In this document: positions 51,384 through 59,304 of the stretch, piece after piece
Numbering within the stretch: position 1 is the stretch's first letter
How the letters are laid out: every line of letters begins with the position of its first letter
From: Saccharopolyspora phatthalungensis
GTDB lineage: Bacteria > Actinomycetota > Actinomycetes > Mycobacteriales > Pseudonocardiaceae
NCBI RefSeq assembly: GCF_014203395.1
Contig: NZ_JACHIW010000002.1
Location: 1,674,001-1,738,000 of the forward strand
Direction: 5' to 3'
Length of the DNA stretch: 64,000 nucleotides
Notes under the pieces: generated by a model
Told to the model about the DNA's origin: nothing
The model's input: only the letters and a program-made list of their open reading frames with translations
The model's database searches: none
Program-made: the position numbers and the translations under genes

Positions 51384-52988
51384 TCAGGCCGCCGGGTCCG
51401 GGGAACGGGCGTCGGCCAGCATTTGCGTCGCGGCGTTGTAGCCGGTGACACCGCTCATGAAGTTCCCGGGCCAGGTGCCGACACCGCACAGGTAGAGCCC
51501 GGGGACCGGGGTGCGCTGGCCGGCGCACCCCGGCATCGGGCGCGCGTCGAAGATGCGGCCCGGCACGATGTCGCCGTGCGCGCCGTTGCCCTCGGGCAGC
51601 GCGAACTCGCGCTCCAGGTCGGCCGGCGAATAGACGTGGTAGTCGGCCAGCACCTGCGAGAGGTTCGGGATGTGGTCTTCCAGCGTCGCGATGACGGCCT
51701 TGCCGAGGTCGTCTTTCTGCTCGTCCCACGTGCCGTGCGCGAGGTGGTAGGGCACGCCGCGGACGCTGATGCTCACGAAGTGGCAGCCGGGCGGGGTCAG
51801 CGACGGATCGTGGGCTGAGTCGATCATCCCGGTGATCGTCGGGCGCTCCGGCCACCGCCCGGCCACCGCCTCGTGGTAGGCCTGCTGTAGCACCTCGATG
51901 CTCGGCGCCACGCGGAAGTTGGTGCCCAGGAACAAAAGGTTCTCTTCGTCGGAGGTCGCGGCGGCGAATCGCGCGGTGCCGTCGAGCGCCAGATGCACCT
52001 TCGCCGAGGAGCCCTTCATCGGAATCGCTTCGGCCTGCCGATAGAGGTCATCACCCAGGTCGGCGGGCCCGAGCAATCGGGTCAGCGTGAGCTTGGGGCT
52101 GGCGTTGGACAGCACCCGCCGGGCCCGGAACTCGGTGCCGTCGGCGAGCGCGACCCCGGCCGCCCGCCCGCGCTCGCACACGATCCTGGCGACCTCGGCA
52201 CCGGTACGGATCTCCACGCCGAGCGCGCGGCAGGCCTCTGCCATCGCGCCGGTGATCGCGCCGATCCCGCCCAGCGGTGCGGCGTTGCGCATCATGAGGT
52301 CGTTTTCCTCGTGGGAGCCCGCCCGGCGCAACGACTCCTCCCACAGCGGACGCTGCAGGAGCAGGTAGGCGCTGCCGGGCGTGCGCGGGCCGACGAGGTT
52401 GGTCGCCACCGCGGTGCCGGCGAAAAACGCCTGAAGTTCCGGGGAATCGAGGTGTTCCTCCAGAATGTCGGCGACCGAGCCGAACATCACCTGTTCGAAC
52501 GCGCGCTGCTGGGCCGGCGTGCGGAATCGGGCGGCCACCTCGGGGAGGCTGGGCGGCGGATCGTAGAACGACACGTCCATCCGCTGGGCGACCGCGCGAA
52601 AGAAGGCCAGCACGCCGTAGAAGCCGTCGAGATCGCGCTCGCTACGCGCGAACTTCGCGATCTCCGAGCGCCGCTTCGCGCGGTCCGGCCACGGTGCGAG
52701 GGCGCGCCCGTCAGCGAACATCGTCAGCGAACCCAGTTCGGGACGGCGGAACCGGAGCCCGAACCGGGTGAGGTCCATGTCCCGCAGGATGCGCGGGTCC
52801 AGGCTGTGGCTCGCGTTGGCCACACTGCTGCCGCGGTAGCCGGCGAAGATCTCCTCGGTGACGCACGTGCCGCCGACGAGATCACGCCGTTCCAGCATCA
52901 GCACCGACCAGCCGGCACGGGCGAGATAGAAGGCCGCGACCAGACCACTGTGCCCGGTCCCGATCACGATGGCGTCGTAGCTGCGCAC
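51384..52988 (-). CDS. FAD-dependent oxidoreductase, phytoene-desaturase-like
   Basis: The product is about 534 residues from the GTG at 52988, which has a GGAAAGG site. DAIVIGTGHSGLVAAFYLAR is the dinucleotide-binding motif and LERRDLVGGTC follows; the C-terminal PVPGLYLCGVGTWPGNFMSG closes the FAD site. The domain order is that of the large amine-oxidase/carotenoid-desaturase superfamily. In this cluster it likely oxidises the imported compound. It follows the SnoaL-like gene by 20 bases. Confidence 0.9.
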   Translation of the reverse strand: MRSYDAIVIGTGHSGLVAAFYLARAGWSVLMLERRDLVGGTCVTEEIFAGYRGSSVANASHSLDPRILRDMDLTRFGLRFRRPELGSLTMFADGRALAPWPDRAKRRSEIAKFARSERDLDGFYGVLAFFRAVAQRMDVSFYDPPPSLPEVAARFRTPAQQRAFEQVMFGSVADILEEHLDSPELQAFFAGTAVATNLVGPRTPGSAYLLLQRPLWEESLRRAGSHEENDLMMRNAAPLGGIGAITGAMAEACRALGVEIRTGAEVARIVCERGRAAGVALADGTEFRARRVLSNASPKLTLTRLLGPADLGDDLYRQAEAIPMKGSSAKVHLALDGTARFAAATSDEENLLFLGTNFRVAPSIEVLQQAYHEAVAGRWPERPTITGMIDSAHDPSLTPPGCHFVSISVRGVPYHLAHGTWDEQKDDLGKAVIATLEDHIPNLSQVLADYHVYSPADLEREFALPEGNGAHGDIVPGRIFDARPMPGCAGQRTPVPGLYLCGVGTWPGNFMSGVTGYNAATQMLADARSPDPAA

Positions 52989-53008
52989 GTGAGCAACCTT
53001 TCCGCGGG

Positions 53009-53395
53009 CTAGCCGAGTGGTCTGATAATGCGGGCGGAGATCCGCCACCCGTCGTCCGTGCGGTGAACGACATCGCGGTACTCGGCAGCGGTGACGACGC
53101 CGGTCGAGCGCAGTGTGAGTGCCTTGGAAACGCAGGCCGCCGTGTCCGGCCCCTCGGGGCTGACGACCACGTTGGTGATGTGGTGGCTCAGCGCCGGCTG
53201 GGCGATGCCCTTGAACGCATCGATGAGCGCGGGTAGGCCCTCGGCGGTCAGCCGGCCGGGGTTGTCGAAACGGATGTCGGGGGCGAACACCTCGCCGAGC
53301 CGGTCGTAGTCGTGTGCGTCCAGAACATAGGCGACCGAGGCCAGCAGCCGGTGGATCTGGGCCTGGTCTTCGAGCGAGAGGTTGACGACTGGCAA
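53009..53395 (-). CDS. SnoaL-like (NTF2-fold) protein
   Basis: The product is 128 residues from the TTG at 53395, supported by a CGGAGGAA site five bases before it; an ATG at 53470 would add 25 residues of less conserved sequence. The fold shows LEDQAQIHRLLASVAYVLD, YDRLGEVFAPDIRFDNPG and the C-terminal EYRDVVHRTDDGWRISARII, a typical SnoaL_4 NTF2-like pattern. Such proteins are small hydrolases, isomerases or dioxygenase partners. It is the first gene of the catabolic operon and is divergent from the IclR regulator. Confidence 0.85.
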   Translation of the reverse strand: MPVVNLSLEDQAQIHRLLASVAYVLDAHDYDRLGEVFAPDIRFDNPGRLTAEGLPALIDAFKGIAQPALSHHITNVVVSPEGPDTAACVSKALTLRSTGVVTAAEYRDVVHRTDDGWRISARIIRPLG

Positions 53396-53636
53396 GGGGT
53401 TCCTCCGGGGACGGGCAAGCGTCGGGGGAAGTGGGAAGTCCGGATCCGCCTCGATGGAGACGCCGTTCATGTCGCGGAAAGCCGGATTATTACGGCTCGA
53501 TTTCCGCCAGATGGTTGTGCTGCTTCCGTGTGGCAGTAGTATGAGCAGGTGCTCAAACCGCAGTCAAGGGTTCCCATCTGTCGAAACGGTCGAGGTTCGC
53601 GAAGCGCGCGGCACTATCGGAAGCCGGGTATCCACA

Positions 53637-54392
53637 ATGGACGGTAAGCAGCATTCGGCGGACGGTCAGGGCGTCCGCTCGGTGACCCGGGCGCTGTCGC
53701 TGCTGTCCGCGGTCGCCCGCGGGCCGAAGACGCTCACGGCGCTGGCCGGACACTCCGGGGTGAGCCTGAGCACGGCCTCCCGCCTGCTCGGCACGCTCAA
53801 GGCCACCGGCTACATCAACCAGGACGACGACGGCACGTACATCCCGGGGCCCGAGCTCACCGCGATGATCTCCGCGACGGATCAGTGGGCCGGTATCCGG
53901 TCGATCGCCGTGGACACCGTGCAGGCCCTGCACGACCTGGTGGACGAGACGAGCGCGTTCTTCGTCCGCGCCGGTCACGACCGGCTCTGCATCGAGTCGG
54001 CGGAATCCACCCGGCTCGTGCGGCGGGTCTGCCAGCCGGGGGAACGCGGCCCGATCCACCTCGGCGCCGCCGGTAAGGCCCTGATCGCCTTCGGCCATGC
54101 GGAGGACCAGCCGCTGGGGTTGCCAGCCGGCGTGAACCGGTTTCCCGCCTCCAGCGGCGAACACCGGACGCTGGACGAACTCCGGGCCGAATGCGTTCAG
54201 ATCAGGGACCAGGGCTACGCGTACAGCGCTCGCGAGTCGACCAACGAGTCTTGGGCCGTCTCCGCGCCGGTGTACCGGCAGGCGACCCTGCTCGGGGTGC
54301 TGACCGTCGTCGTGCCTTTGACCCGCTCCGACGACGAGTACGTCCGGGAACTTACCCGCATTACCTGCGAGGTCGCCGCCGCGCGAGGCTGA
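53637..54392 (+). CDS. IclR-family transcriptional regulator
   Basis: The product is 251 residues from the ATG at 53637. The N-terminal winged helix is RSVTRALSLLSAVARGPKTL, then LAGHSGVSLSTASRLLGTL. The C-terminal effector domain has ESAESTRLVRRVCQPGERGP, LGAAGKALIAF and ESWAVSAPVY. IclR regulators sense small catabolic intermediates. It is divergent from the SnoaL-oxidoreductase operon, which it most likely controls. The region between (53396-53636) is antisense-free and should contain the operators, but I could not pick a clear palindrome. Confidence 0.92.
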   Translation: MDGKQHSADGQGVRSVTRALSLLSAVARGPKTLTALAGHSGVSLSTASRLLGTLKATGYINQDDDGTYIPGPELTAMISATDQWAGIRSIAVDTVQALHDLVDETSAFFVRAGHDRLCIESAESTRLVRRVCQPGERGPIHLGAAGKALIAFGHAEDQPLGLPAGVNRFPASSGEHRTLDELRAECVQIRDQGYAYSARESTNESWAVSAPVYRQATLLGVLTVVVPLTRSDDEYVRELTRITCEVAAARG

Positions 54393-54581
54393 ACGCCGCC
54401 ACCGCGAGATGGTTCACGGCTACCGGGAGTTGCCACCGCCGGCGGATCCAGTTGGTTCGGCAGCGACGCCGGCAGCTCGCAGCGCCCGTTGCACCGCGAC
54501 GTTGTCGTTTGCCACCAAGACCAGGCGAATCTGCCTGGTTGCGGCGTGTTTTTTGGCGGTGCCGAGCAGTTGCAGGCCGGC

Positions 54582-54950
54582 TTGACATGATTCGCGCGGC
54601 TTTCGAGGGGGTTGGGGCTGTGGGAGGTTTTCGGGTTGGCATGGTTTGGGGGCGCCTTGGCATGGTTTGCGCGCCTTTTGAGGGGGTTGGGGCTGTGGGA
54701 GGTTTTCGGGTTGGCATGGTTTGGGGGCGGCTTGACATGATTCGCGCGGCTTTCGAGGGGGTTGGGGCTGTGGGAGGTTCGGTGTTGGCATCGTTTGGGG
54801 GCGCCTTGGCATGGTTCGCGCGGCTTTTGAGGGGGTTGGGGCCGTGGGAGGTTCCGGGTTGACCTGGTTCCCGGGCGCCTTGGCATGATTCGCTCGCCTT
54901 TCGAGGGGGTTGGGGCTGGGGGAGGTTCGGTGTTGGATGGGCCATCCCCG
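54582..54950 (+). repeat. Five tandem 74-75-bp G-rich repeats
   Basis: Copies start at 54582, 54657, 54732, 54806 and 54880. Each contains TTGRCATGATTCGCGCG-like sequence followed by GAGGGGGTTGGGGCTGTGGG and a variable TTTGGGGGC end. Alternation between TTGACATGATT and TTGGCATGG suggests two sub-types in tandem. Each copy has several runs of 3-5 G with short loops, as in G-quadruplexes. The region 54393-55230 contains no gene that I accept; the minus-strand frames through it are a repeat artefact. Confidence 0.85.
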
Positions 54951-55230
54951 CGATCGGTGGAGTGTGGGGGCTGTGTTCCGGAGGTCAAGCCCGGCCTGGC
55001 GGCCGCCTCTTCGAGGTTTCAGGCTTGACATCCGGCCCACAGCCCCGGTTCGGCTTTATATCGCGGGGATGGCCCCGGAGTGGGCTGACGCAACCGGCGG
55101 GTCGCGTTGCCGGGGTGGCGGATTCCGTCGTGGCTGGGACTGGTGCCCGGTCGGCTTGGGGTTGTTCCGTGAGGGTTTGATCGGTCGTGCCGGAGGGCGC
55201 CTTCGGCGTGTCGTGGAGGGTTTTTGTTGT

Positions 55231-55261
55231 GGGGTGGGGGTTTTCGGGGTTTCGGTGGGGG
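55231..55261 (+). other. Potential G-quadruplex upstream of the DUF222/HNH gene
   Basis: Four G runs of 4-5 bases separated by loops of 1-7 bases (GGGG T GGGGG TTTTC GGGG TTTCGGT GGGGG) meet the usual G-quadruplex rule. It lies 67 bases before the ATG at 55328, on the non-template strand, so it would also be in the 5' leader RNA if transcription starts upstream. Confidence 0.55.
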
Positions 55262-55327
55262 TTTTCACCTGATCAAGCGATGCCGAAAAGCGTGCGAATG
55301 GGTGTTCGAATCTGGGAGAATGAGGGT

Positions 55328-56710
55328 ATGGCACCGTTGACGGACACCCGGGACGCGAGCGCGGAGATGATGTCTTCGCCCTCGTCTGTGGTGTCATGCT
55401 CGGATGCCGAGCTCATCGCCCGGATCCAGCGCTGTGAGCAGGCCATGCGGATGGTGATGATGGAGCAGTTGCAGATCATCGCCGAGGCCGACCGGCGGGG
55501 GCTGCATGCCGAGCGTGGCGCGAGGTCGATGCAGGTGTGGTTGCGGGAACTGCTCAACATCGACCACCGGGACGCCACAACCCGGGTGACGGTCGCCCGC
55601 AACGTCGAGGACCGGGCCTCGCTGTATGGCGAGACGATGCCCGCCGAGCTTCCCCAGACCGCCGCCGCCTTGTCGCAAGGGGCGATCAGTGTCGAGCATG
55701 CGCGGGTGATCGTGGCGGGCATTCGCCGGCTGCCCGAGTACGCCCGTTGTCACTGGGTGGGTGAGGTCGAAGCGACCCTGGCCGGCTACGCCCGCCAGGT
55801 GCCGCCGCGTGAGCTGGAGACAATCGCCGAACGAATCAGGTACCTGCTGGATCAGGACGGGGCCTACCAGGACGAGGAGGACCAGCACGAGGCTCGGGAG
55901 CTGCATTACGGGACCTCTCGGGACGGGATGACGGTCATCAAGGCCCGGCTGGACCGCGAGACCGGGGCGAAATTCGTTGCGCTCATCGAGCCGCTGGCCG
56001 CCCCGTGTCCGGAGGTCGACGGGGAGAAGGATCCTCGCAGTGCCGGGCAGCGCAATGCCGACGGCTTCGCCGCGTTGCTCGATCTGGCCATCGATTCCGA
56101 CGGGGTGCCGCGTGCCGGTGGGCAACGGCCGCACCTGACGATCACCATCGACTTCGAAGACCTCAAACGCGGGCTGGGCTTGCTCGATGAGCAGGGCATG
56201 CCCGGCACGCTCAACACCGGGCGTGCGATCACCGCCGAGAACGCCAGGCGCATCGCCTGCGACAGCGAGGTACTGCCGATGGTTCTCGACGGCGAGGGGC
56301 TTCCGCTGGAGGTCGGCCGGGCCAGGCGAACCGCACCGGCGCATCTTCGCGCCGCGCTGCTTCAGCGCGACGGTGTCTGTTCCTTTCCCGGCTGCGACCG
56401 GCCGCCGGGAACCCCCGACGCCCACCACGTCGTAAGCTGGATCGACGGTGGCCCCACCGAACTGGCCAACATGACAATGCTATGCGGCCACCACCACCGG
56501 ACCGTGCACAGCCAGCGGTGGGAGATCGCGATGCACGACGGCAGACCCGTCTTCATCCCACCGCCCACCGTGGACATCGACCGAAGACCGCGACCAGGTG
56601 GCAAGGCACTGCCCGCCCAGCATCGCGAACACCTCCGGGACCTCATCCCCACCCAACGGGACCCGGCGGGCGAAACGCGCTGCACGCGTCCCGAAGCGGC
56701 AGCCAGCTGA
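55328..56710 (+). CDS. DUF222 / HNH endonuclease domain protein (13E12 type)
   Basis: The product is 460 residues. Residues about 30-290 are the helical DUF222 domain (EQLQIIAEADRRGLHAERGA, then GAISVEHARVIVAGIRRLPE), and residues 370-430 form an HNH nuclease (CSFPGCDRPPGTPDAHHVVS, WIDGGPTELANMTMLCGHHH). Both Cys pairs of the zinc site and the His-Asn-His residues are visible. These proteins occur in many near-identical copies in actinobacterial genomes and are suspected to be mobile or phage-related. The ATG at 55328 follows GAGGG. Confidence 0.88.
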   Translation: MAPLTDTRDASAEMMSSPSSVVSCSDAELIARIQRCEQAMRMVMMEQLQIIAEADRRGLHAERGARSMQVWLRELLNIDHRDATTRVTVARNVEDRASLYGETMPAELPQTAAALSQGAISVEHARVIVAGIRRLPEYARCHWVGEVEATLAGYARQVPPRELETIAERIRYLLDQDGAYQDEEDQHEARELHYGTSRDGMTVIKARLDRETGAKFVALIEPLAAPCPEVDGEKDPRSAGQRNADGFAALLDLAIDSDGVPRAGGQRPHLTITIDFEDLKRGLGLLDEQGMPGTLNTGRAITAENARRIACDSEVLPMVLDGEGLPLEVGRARRTAPAHLRAALLQRDGVCSFPGCDRPPGTPDAHHVVSWIDGGPTELANMTMLCGHHHRTVHSQRWEIAMHDGRPVFIPPPTVDIDRRPRPGGKALPAQHREHLRDLIPTQRDPAGETRCTRPEAAAS

Positions 56711-56844
56711 CCGCCGCCCTGGGCTTTGCGGCTACCACGGCCGCAGACAGCCGCCAGGAGGCATTCGTACCGCTGCGGCGCAGTAGCGGTGCATGCGCGG
56801 TGTGCTTCCTTGCGACGGGCCGATTCCCCGATCCCGCAAAGCTT

Positions 56845-57027
56845 TCCAGTGGCGAGCACCGGACCGCCCACACCCTGCTCCTTGCCGCCGAAATCCCCAT
56901 CGTCGAGCACCTGACCAACCTCGACCAGCTGCCCGCGTCCGGGGCGACCTTCACCGCGGTCCCCCCTGCGGTCCGAGGGCTGGCGACCTTCCCGGTGCGC
57001 AGCTTCGCCACGCTGCCGGCGGGTTGA
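56845..57027 (+). pseudogene. Cyclase/kynurenine-formamidase family C-terminal remnant
   Basis: A plus-strand frame carries HTLLLAAEIPIVEHLTNLDQ, LPASGATFTAVPPAVRGLAT and FPVRSFATLPAG, then stops. This is the last quarter of cyclase-family hydrolases (GxPIVExLxNLDxLP, FxAVPPxVxGxxTFPVRxxA). The metal-binding N-terminal region is missing and upstream codons belong to the HNH gene in another frame, so it is a relic. Its stop overlaps a palindromic repeat copy. Confidence 0.7.
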
Positions 57028-57047
57028 TTTCCATTGAAATCGCCCGC
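57026..57047. repeat. Dispersed palindrome, half copy
   Basis: The 22 bases are identical to the right arm of the element at 21946-21967 and contain the inner GATTTC-CATT-GAAATC palindrome. The outer left arm is absent. Confidence 0.65.
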
Positions 57048-57199
57048 CGATCCCCGATTCGTCCGTCACCAGCGTCCACTTCGGAGGCGGCGCCTCGACG
57101 CGATCGCTCCCGCAGGTCCTCGATCGTGACGATTCGGTTGAGCGTGCGTTACGGCTGGTTCGGTGGCACGGCCGCGAAATCTTGACCCGTGGGATTTCG

Positions 57200-57228
57200 T
57201 TGGCGAACGCTGTTGTGCGGCCTATAGT
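57200..57228 (+). promoter_or_regulatory. Sigma-70-like promoter of the second ABC operon
   Basis: TTGGCG (57200-57205), 17 bases and TATAGT (57223-57228) make a good housekeeping-type promoter. The expected transcription start is 6-8 bases after the -10 box, at or next to the GTG of the leader peptide at 57236. Confidence 0.65.
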
Positions 57229-57235
57229 TCAGATC

Positions 57236-57310
57236 GTGCGTGAGTCACTCTTATGGTCCAGGCGCGAGGTCGACCTCGCGTTCTCCGCTAGCGCGCTGTG
57301 TCAGCGCTGA
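57236..57310 (+). CDS. Leaderless cysteine-containing leader peptide
   Basis: A 24-residue ORF begins with GTG at 57236, right where transcription should start, so it needs no ribosome binding site. It contains SRREVDLA and ends SASALCQR. This follows the known actinobacterial leader peptide found upstream of sulfur-assimilation genes (RRHVDLxR...SALCR). In mycobacteria such leaderless ORFs make downstream expression respond to cysteine supply through translation of the Cys codon near their end. A perfect 18-base palindrome, CGCGAGGTCGACCTCGCG (57263-57280), lies inside the ORF. The downstream operon should therefore be induced when cysteine is scarce (inference). Confidence 0.75.
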   Translation: MRESLLWSRREVDLAFSASALCQR

Positions 57311-57443
57311 TTGGCCGCCGCACCGTTCGCGCCTGAGTGCCCGCACCGGCAGCGAGGCCACTTAGTCCATTAGGACTGGGCCGCTGTGCATCCATCGAGG
57401 GTGCCGTGTGCCCTTTTCCATCCCAAGGCAGAGGTATCCGAAC

Positions 57444-57473
57444 GTGGTCGGCAGAAGTGTGTCTGCCGGCCAC
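57444..57473 (+). promoter_or_regulatory. Stem-loop in the leader of the second ABC operon
   Basis: GTGGTCGGCAGA and TCTGCCGGCCAC pair over 12 positions with one mismatch around a 6-base loop. It lies between the leader peptide and the binding-protein start and could be the structure that leader translation controls. No U tract follows. The rest of 57048-57530 has no other gene. Confidence 0.45.
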
Positions 57474-57530
57474 GACAGATGTAGCTACCTCGCGTCGCCG
57501 TTCGCTGCCCTTCGAGCACGGGAGAAGTCC

Positions 57531-59243
57531 ATGTCCGACCTTCGTAGTTCCATCGAGAGCGCGGTGCCCGCGCGCAAGAAGTGGCGATGGCTGGCAGCCG
57601 CCTTCGCCGTCCTTTTGGTCGCAGGGATCGGCTTGGCCATAACCCGGGGCGGCGGTGCGGGCGCCGGCGCGGGCGCCGGTGAGCCTGTCCGGGGTGGCAC
57701 GCTGCAATTCGCGCTGATCGACTACCAGCGCAGTCCCGACCCACAGTGGGGCTCCAACTATGCCGAGTCGCTGATCGGCAACAACATCACCGACAAGTTG
57801 ACCTGGCAGGACCCCAAAACCGGCGAGATCACGCCGTGGCTGGCGGAGTCCTGGCAATACAACAAGGATCTGACCGAGTTCACGTTCCACCTGCGTCACG
57901 ACGTGACGTTCAGCGACGGGTCGCCGTTCAACGCCGATGTCGTCAAGGCCAACTTCGACCAGTATGTGCATGGCGACACGAAACTGGGCATCCTGCCCAA
58001 CGGCGCCAGCCTGCTGGCCGGCTACATCGAGACCAAGGTCGTGGACGACTACACCGCAGTGGTCCGCTTCGACAAGCCGCTCGCGAGCTTCCTGCAGGCC
58101 TCCTCCTTCACCGCCAACGCGCAGCCGGGTTTCCTGTCGCTGTCGACGCTGAAGCTCAGCGCCGAGCAGCGGACGGACCCGAAGAAGGTAATCGGCACCG
58201 GTCCGTTCGTGTACGAGTCGTGGGAGCCGCAGATCAAGACCGTCCTGGACAAGCGCAAGGGCTACAAGTGGGCTCCGCCCGCGCTGCGCCACGAGGGTGA
58301 GGCCTATCTCGACAGGATTGTGTTCAACACGATCCCGGAGTCCAGTGTCCGCACCGGTTCGCTGGTGTCCGGCACGGTCGACGCGACCCTTGACGTGGGT
58401 ACGACCGATGAAAAGCCTTTGACCGCACAGGGTTTCGAGATTATTCACCGGGGTGTTTCCGGTACGGCAATCCGGTTCGACTTCAACAGCTCGCTGTTTC
58501 CGACCAACGACATCGCGGTCCGCAAGGCGATCCAGCTCGGCTGGAACCGGCAGACGGTCCAGAAGACCATCCTGACCGACTCCTACTCGATCGCGACCTC
58601 GATCCTCGAGCCGTCGGTGCCCGGGTACGTCGACTACAGCGGCTCGGTGCTGAAGTACGACCCGGATCAAGCCAACCGAATCCTCGATGAGGCCGGGTGG
58701 GTGGCGGGCCCCGACGGCATCCGGGCCAAGGATGGCAAAAAGCTGACCGTGAAACTGCTGGGCATCAACAACCTGGTGGTGAACAAGCCCGCTTACGAGT
58801 CGATCCAGCAGGACCTGCGGAAAATCGGCATCGATCTGCAGCTCACCGTCGTACCGATCCCGGACTACACCGCCCAACAAGCCAAAGCGAAGACCGACTG
58901 GAACATCACTGCCGCCAACCGCTCGCGTAACGACCCGGCAGTCCTCAACCTGCAGTACGGCCCGTCGATCGGCAACGGCGCGTATCTCACGAAGGACTCC
59001 ACCGGGGTCGACGTAGCCGCGGTCACGCAGGCCCTAGGCAAGCTTGAGCTCACGCTCGACCCGGCCGCGCGCTCGCAGTACGCCAAAGAGGCACAGGACA
59101 TCCTGCTCGACAAGTACGCGCTGGTGAACCCGGTCTACAACCCGTCGCAGGTGATCGCCCAGGCGCCCTACGTGCACGGGATCATCTTCGACGCCCAATC
59201 CCGCAACCACTTCGTGGACGCATGGAAGAGCGACGGAAAGTGA
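57531..59243 (+). CDS. Family 5 ABC substrate-binding protein, membrane-anchored
   Basis: The product is 570 residues from the ATG at 57531 (GGGAGAAG site). An N-terminal helix (KWRWLAAAFAVLLVAGIGLA) is followed by TRGGGAGAGAG; there is no lipobox Cys, so it may be secreted or stay anchored by the uncleaved helix. The mature part is SBP_bac_5 (GGTLQFALIDYQRSPDP, PWLAESWQYNKDLTEFTF, VTFSDGSPFNADVV, VIGTGPFVYESWE). This group, next to flavin monooxygenase genes, typically serves sulfur or alkanesulfonate-like compounds. It is the first structural gene after the cysteine leader peptide. Confidence 0.92.
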   Translation: MSDLRSSIESAVPARKKWRWLAAAFAVLLVAGIGLAITRGGGAGAGAGAGEPVRGGTLQFALIDYQRSPDPQWGSNYAESLIGNNITDKLTWQDPKTGEITPWLAESWQYNKDLTEFTFHLRHDVTFSDGSPFNADVVKANFDQYVHGDTKLGILPNGASLLAGYIETKVVDDYTAVVRFDKPLASFLQASSFTANAQPGFLSLSTLKLSAEQRTDPKKVIGTGPFVYESWEPQIKTVLDKRKGYKWAPPALRHEGEAYLDRIVFNTIPESSVRTGSLVSGTVDATLDVGTTDEKPLTAQGFEIIHRGVSGTAIRFDFNSSLFPTNDIAVRKAIQLGWNRQTVQKTILTDSYSIATSILEPSVPGYVDYSGSVLKYDPDQANRILDEAGWVAGPDGIRAKDGKKLTVKLLGINNLVVNKPAYESIQQDLRKIGIDLQLTVVPIPDYTAQQAKAKTDWNITAANRSRNDPAVLNLQYGPSIGNGAYLTKDSTGVDVAAVTQALGKLELTLDPAARSQYAKEAQDILLDKYALVNPVYNPSQVIAQAPYVHGIIFDAQSRNHFVDAWKSDGK

Positions 59244-59304
59244 CCGTCCGCCCGGGATGCGGGGATTCCCGGGCGGGCAACGCCCTGCGGCGAAAGGAAA
59301 AGTC

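Noticed and set aside
54215..55040. Minus-strand frames giving Pro/Asn-rich 25-residue repeats
   Set aside because: The periodicity only reflects the 75-bp DNA repeat (25 codons), and two overlapping frames show it equally; nothing else indicates coding.
57288..58880. 530-codon minus-strand frame opposite the binding protein
   Set aside because: It is the antisense of a clear family 5 binding protein and matches no family.
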